A stretch of DNA of 64,000 nt from Calvatia gigantea (taxonomy: Eukaryota; Basidiomycota; Agaricomycetes; Agaricales; Lycoperdaceae), in contig JACAAK010000008.1 in the NCBI GenBank assembly GCA_025093985.1, positions 1,798,001 through 1,862,000 of the forward strand, in the 5' to 3' direction. The notes under the pieces were generated by a model. That model was given only the letters and a program-made list of their open reading frames with translations, searched no databases and was not told where the DNA came from. This document shows, piece after piece, positions 58,537 to 64,000 of the stretch. A program made the position numbers and the translations under genes. Numbering within the stretch: the stretch's first letter is position 1; each line of letters begins with the position of its first letter.

Positions 58537-58952
58537 TCATAGTTGCCCGGGTCTTTAGCTTTAGGAGGCACCCTAATTATTTATTCCTTCACTTTCTGCA
58601 ACTAACACGTTGAGATTATGTCTACGTACCTTTCGGCATGAACGGAGTTGCAACAAACAATTGGATCAATTATACCTTGTATCAACAAGGTTACGTAGTG
58701 AGGGTGAGAAGGGCGAAACGACACAGCCATGGCATAATCGAAATCGCTTGACCTGTGGCTGCGGAAATGGCCAACCGTCCATCAATACGGGGTAATCTCA
58801 TTCTCGTAGTTCCTAGAGGTGAACTGTAGCAAGCATGCATCAATTAAACATTACATACAACAAAGCGATGAGAGCAGAAGACAAATGGGCAAGCCTAGAT
58901 CTATGCCACACAATCGCAGGGACTTTTTAAGTAACATCGAACAAACCGCACT
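58537..58952. other. Convergent intergenic region
   Basis: 416 bp with the 3' ends of SFT2 and NUP192. Nothing else recognised. Confidence 0.55.
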
Positions 58953-61900
58953 CTACTCATTCATCGTTGGACCTTCAATAAGCAGTCCAGCATTATCCCT
59001 CAGACGCCGGGACATGATCTCGATGTACGCTTGGTTGGACTGCCAATCTCGACCCAAAGATTCCTGGTTCTGTGAAAATGGCTCATGTTAGGTTTACCAA
59101 AACAAAGAACAATGCAACGTCGTACAATTTCTAGGGATGAAATGCGCTGGAAGATGGGGCCCAGTTTCATCGCAACCTCTGCACGGAACTGTTCTGGACT
59201 CGAAGTTGCCAGCAAGCGCATGGCATTGGTGATAGACGTCCGTGTAGGTGGGTTATTCATATTTCCTGGTTCTGTATAGTACTCCAGATGACGCCAGAGA
59301 AGTAATAGCAGCATCTCAAGAGTACCTTCAATAGCCCTTGTTAGCTCTATAAAAACCAGCACGAAGCAAGGGCAGATGCGTACCGAACAAGGTTCTCGCA
59401 GTAGTCTTAGCTCCCAGCCTAACACGCTCAATTTCTTGACAAATCAACGTTCTCTTTTGCTCGATATCCAGTTCCTGCAACAGCGTCGCATGCACCCCAC
59501 GTAGGATTTCCTTGACGCCATCAACTACAATGTGGTCCTTGTTGGCCAGCTCAGCGCCAAGATCCGATATATGTCTGAGGGTTGTTGAAATGTCTGCTGA
59601 GATGAATTCGAGCGCTTGAAGAGTATCTCCAATCGTCGGAACGGAAGCTGCATAGGTGAGATCAGTAAACGACTGCGGAAATACCCAGAAGGGACTCACC
59701 AATAAAATGGGCACCCCGTCCGTCGATGCGGGTGGCGCTAGTAATGGGAGACAATACAAGTGTGATTTCAGGTTCTATGAACAATGCCCAGGTCAGTGTG
59801 GGTCATCTTGGATCGGGCGTAGCCACGTACCCGTAAAGTCACTTGCGGCACCAATATAAGATATAACACCCTTACGCAAGAGACGTTCTTTAGCTTGCAG
59901 AGCAACATTAAAACGAGATAATGACGAGTTGCCTGTGCATATCCCATCAGTGATGACTTGAATATGTTGAATCCTTCAAGACTTACCGAATGCCGGTGTC
60001 CTTGCATCTTGCATCTCGGCTTCATTTTGAGGAACAACACCTTCAAAGCAGCATTCACGACTTAGAGATTTTGTTGCAAGAGTCAATATCGCGGCATGGA
60101 TGGCACCGAAACCAGAGTTGGGAGCCAACTGGAGTACGCGTAAGATTCTCAAATGCAGAGGTTTAAACTGTAGAACGCACCACTTCAGACTTGGGCACTG
60201 AAGGAAGAGCATTCGTGCATAAGTTGATAATGAGATGAATTTCGTCCAGAATTCTGAGAGAGACGTGGTCGGCGTCATTCTTCAGCAAAATGACGATTGT
60301 TGATCCGTGACTTGCAAGGAACCCTTGAGCCTATACAATATGAGATGTCTGCCCAGTGAGATATGGTAATAAGGTATACCTGGTCTACGACTGTCGAGTG
60401 TTTGTTGCCTAAGGTCGCAAGCATACCCCCAACGACCTGCAGTGCAGGCATGAAAAGTTGATGGTACCGCTGAACAGCCGAAGGAAGGAAGGAATCTTGA
60501 TCTGTATGTTTTACTTAGTCGACGTAGGGTGGAAATGAAACGAAACCCGTACCCATAAACGACTGGTCTCCCTCTGGTCTTGCGTCGAGGTAGTCGCACC
60601 TCGCGAGGGTGGGAATGGTTTGAGCCTCGAGGAGCCTCTCTGCCCCCACTCGTGTTTGTGACATGCGGGCGAACAACGACATCTTGGACTCATAAACATA
60701 GAGCGGGTTCAGGTCATCTAAAACGCTAGCATTAGGGTAACATTCTAGAGCGCCAGGCTTTAACGGTTCTTACCAGGATCCGGTTTGAGCACAGATTGCA
60801 ACCTCTCATCACTCTCCTTGATACCCCTCACGAAGTTAGACAGAATTCCGTGCTTTGTGAGCGCGTTGACGACGACCGATAGCCTTTCTTGTCCCGAAAG
60901 CAGCACAAGCGCGTCCAGTAACATGAAAGCGATTGTCTTCCACACCTCTGTCCCATCAGTAGCATCCCTTGCAATAATCGCAACTAATCGTTCAATCACA
61001 TCTCTCATCACGGCCATGGTGCCTGAAAGAAGTGCGGGGGCATTCGGAGGACTATTCTTGGTCGTGTTTGCGGGTACAAGTGACTGATTGGGATTGAAAG
61101 CAGAAATACTCTGGTTGAAGGACCCCAAAAGTGGCGCGGATAGTGCTTGACTTGGAAGTTCGACAGATTCAGTGGTAGATGCGATGAGATAGATGAGGTT
61201 GATGAGGGCCGCATATAAATTCCCTCTGACCAATTCTACGTGACTGCTGTCCAAAATTCCCTCCAGGATGTTTCTCAAAATTGCATATAGCCTCTCTGCA
61301 GGAAGCGAGCCGGCCTCCGCGTTTCCACCAACTGATTGGAGGATGATCTGATGCTGCCGGTCTTCCCTCAACTTCGTAATCGATGAAAGAACGGTCTCGG
61401 CCAAGATTACAGACACGTTCTCGGGGATGCTACCAGAACGAATAGCGGCGGGGAGGACATGAAGAAGATCAAACAACATGTTCTCTCTCCGGTCATGTGG
61501 CAGTCGGTCGAAGCACTTCATCAAAGACATATCCAAAAGCATCTTCCAGGCTTCAATGCCCTCAACCAGTGAGTGTGAAACCTTGCGACGGTGATTCTCC
61601 ACTGCACAACTTTCAAGAATATATGTCGTCTCCTTGTTCAATTGCTCTAGATGTGTGGGGGTGGAAATTGCGCCCTGAGCATGCAAGGCTCTCTTGGCCC
61701 CACCAAGTAGTGACAAGACCGCGTTTCGGTCAACAACCTCACAGCCCGTGGCATCTCGGCGAATTGAAGTTTGTAGATCGAGGTTGGAGAAGAATTGAAC
61801 GTTTAATGATTGAATCTGCAGACCGTCAGCCCAGTCGAACATTAGGGACTGGAGAAAGTCGATGATCCGCATCTGTGATTGGCCAACTTCCCGGAACGTG

Positions 61901-64000
61901 GGGAACCCGAACTCCTCTTCATATTCCACGTCAGTGCCGAACAAGATGTCCAGCAACTCAGTGACGCCTTTAAACTGGCCTTTGTTCGTAAGAACATGCA
62001 GCTCCAGAGCGACCAGGTTGAAAATATAGGATCGGAGACGAAGGAAAGAGGATAGCGTCGGGACGGTGGTTGTAACAGTGGTTCCATCTTCATATCGCAC
62101 TTGGATAAGTGGCTCTTGAAGCGCTGGTGGGACGGCCGCAGGCATGCTTGCTAGCTGACGGGCGAAAAAGTCTTCTCGGGTCCGAAGGTACCTTGTAGCA
62201 AATTCTGAGGTCCGTGGATGGACACACAGATTATGTATCACCCTATAGCATCGTTCCGCCAGGCCGGGTAGCGTAACCAAAAGTGGCGTTGTATCGCGAT
62301 TTCCCTCCTTGTCTTTGCCCTTCAGCCGCGGGATACCAGCATTAAGCAAGCGAAGGAGTGTGTGAAGAGTTGTGTGATGTCCTCCTAATGCATGTGGGTC
62401 TTGAATCCTCTGTTCCTTGACTACGCCGCCGAACAGGAAATAATGGGTGATATTTGGATAGGGTCGATCCTGCTCCGTATTTTGGATCAAGAACTCCAGT
62501 GCGGCAAGCCGGATTGCCTGAGCGAGCGGGTCGGGATCCTCGCTTGGATCTGGGGCCCCCGCGCCAGTCACCTGTTCGGCGTAGGCTTCTGCCTCCCACA
62601 CATCATCCAAGGACTCAGTCCCCACAATCCTCATGAAGCCTCCCGAGATCCTCTCAGAATCCCTACTCCTCTCGATCAATGTAATGATTGTCGACGGATC
62701 CGTGGAATTGCAAAGTAGAGATAAGATTTTGATGGAAAGCATTGGCAATTCCGAATATGAGGGATATGACATATATGTGGCAACAGCGGGGATAAATTGC
62801 ACACCAAATGCGAGTGCTTGGTCGAACCGTGTGTAGTACGACCGTGGGTGAATGACATTGGCAAATGTCGCGTTGTTAAGCTCGGAAAGAAGAGGGATAA
62901 GTACATCCAAGAACAAGTCCTGGATCTCGAGAGCTCGATGGATAATCCTCAGAACTCGGATGATGGTGTTCCGGAAGAACGGTTCCTCGTCGGCCAAATT
63001 TCTATCAAAGCCCTCCACACCCTCAACAATGTATGAGAAAATGCTGCTCTGCAGAGGCGAATTTGTCAAAAGACGTTTCATGACGTCGTAGCCAGGGTGC
63101 GTGACGAGGGGCAGAAGTTTCTCAGCTTTGACAGACATCTCTTCTGATGCACTGACAATAGGCTCCAAGTCATAGCTGGCCAGCGCTCGCTCGACGAAGG
63201 TGAGACAAAGGTCATTGATCTCCCATCTGTCCGAGGGCTGAGAATATTCCCTGTTCGGAATGTTGGCGAACACATTATCGATAACGAAAGCCGAAAAAGG
63301 GCCAATACCAGGGAGACGATAGGGCTGACCCAAATTGTCAGGGATAGTGTTTATTGGCTCAAAGTCAAGAAGCCTGTCCTTTAACGAAGTACGCTTCAAG
63401 GTATGAATGAGTGTTGCTAATAATCGGAGGAAAGGGATTGTCGCAGGATAGAGCCTGTGTACCGCTTCAATCTGTTCTAGCTCTAGTTCGACACCTTTCC
63501 CTGTTGCCAAGGCACCAAAACCGGTTGGCCCCCCTGCGCGAACGTTGATAACCTCCAGGCGTTCCATTAACGTCCATACAGCCTTGCAAATCTCCACCCC
63601 GGCTATACCTGCCCCAGGCTCGCAGAACGCAGCGAGCGTGTCAAAGATTGCACCCTTGAGTTCTAGCGGAATACCAAAGGGGATCAAAGAGACAAGTGTT
63701 GGGATGGCACGGAATTGGGTGTGACTCGATATTGTTGTACGAACCGCCATGGAGTATTTAACAACCGTTGATAAGAGGCGAAGGAAGGATTGCGCACATA
63801 GAACCTCCTTTGGTCCAATCGTAAATTGTTGCATGGTAGGTTTGGGTGCAGGGGGATTAAACAGGCCACCAAATGAGCCTAACGATTGTGGCTGCGGAGC
63901 ACCTCTGGCATTAGCAGCGTTTGAAGCCCAGTTATCCAACAAACTAAATATGGCGCTCCAGGAAACACTTGGGCCGTTGGAGGGCGAGGGGCGGTGTGAA
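58953..64000 (-). CDS. NUP192: Nucleoporin Nup192/Nup205, 5' part outside the window
   Basis: Large inner-ring scaffold nucleoporin. One long exon runs from beyond 64000 to about 60771 (more than 1,060 codons), reading SWSAIFSLLDNWAS, PLELKGAIFDTLAAFC, LLTNSPLQSSIFSYIVEG and FLQSLMFDWADG, the alpha-solenoid pattern of the family. Several short 3' exons follow: NPLYVYESKMSLFARMSQT, PALQVVGGMLATLGNKHSTV, NSGFGAIHAAILTLATKSL, ITSATRIDGRGAHF, ALEFISADISTTLRHI, MRLLATSSPEQFRAEVAMKL. The last exon ends DNAGLLIEGPTMNE with TAG at 58955-58953. The start codon lies to the right of the window, so about a third or more of the usual 1,700-2,000 aa is missing. Confidence 0.92.

Overview
The window is nuclear DNA of a filamentous basidiomycete, most likely an Agaricomycete. 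The evidence is dense short spliceosomal introns (about 48-60 nt, GT(A/G)NGT...AG), very small exons, no operons, and fungal housekeeping genes typical of that group: a BiP ending in HDEL, CBP3, MDM35, NHP6 and SFT2. Exon models were assembled by hand, by joining frames at splice sites wherever a recognised protein family continues. They close in phase unless stated otherwise.

Layout. 0-5 kb: FluG-type amidohydrolase (-), BolA/Bol2-like protein (+), and an ARMT1/DUF89 carbohydrate-phosphatase-type gene (+) split into about 16 exons, six of them 6-13 nt. 5-10.5 kb: two convergent paralogues of a multi-spanning membrane protein that share exon lengths. 11-24 kb: mitochondrial-type hotdog acyl-CoA thioesterase, a TKL-type kinase with a C-terminal C1 zinc finger, CBP3 (apparent 1-nt frameshift), tRNA-Glu, MDM35, mitochondrial bL33, NHP6 and an oxysterol-binding protein. 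24-32.6 kb: an NRPS-like adenylation-carrier-reductase (two junctions do not close in frame), a seven-helix-type membrane protein and a Dal5-type MFS transporter.

32.2-49 kb is the accessory part. It holds an F-box/LRR-like gene, two further F-box copies in a tandem duplication (both damaged), a displaced copy of the F-box 3' end, and a displaced copy of the 5' end of the MFS gene. Conserved genes sit inside it: KAR2/BiP diverging from NAA30 across a promoter with an ACGT-core palindrome, and a second tRNA-Glu(CUC). 49-64 kb returns to core genes: nitronate monooxygenase, a GPI-type cupredoxin-like secreted protein, tRNA-Glu(UUC), HSP60, SFT2, and the 3' part of NUP192, which runs off the right edge.

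Functionally the window is mixed. Protein folding (BiP, HSP60), mitochondrial biogenesis (CBP3, MDM35, bL33, the thioesterase) and trafficking (SFT2, OSBP, NUP192) dominate. I see no CRISPR, phage or bacterial element and no intact transposon. The most unusual signals are gene-architectural: microexons, recurrent GC-AG introns and mosaic segmental duplications.
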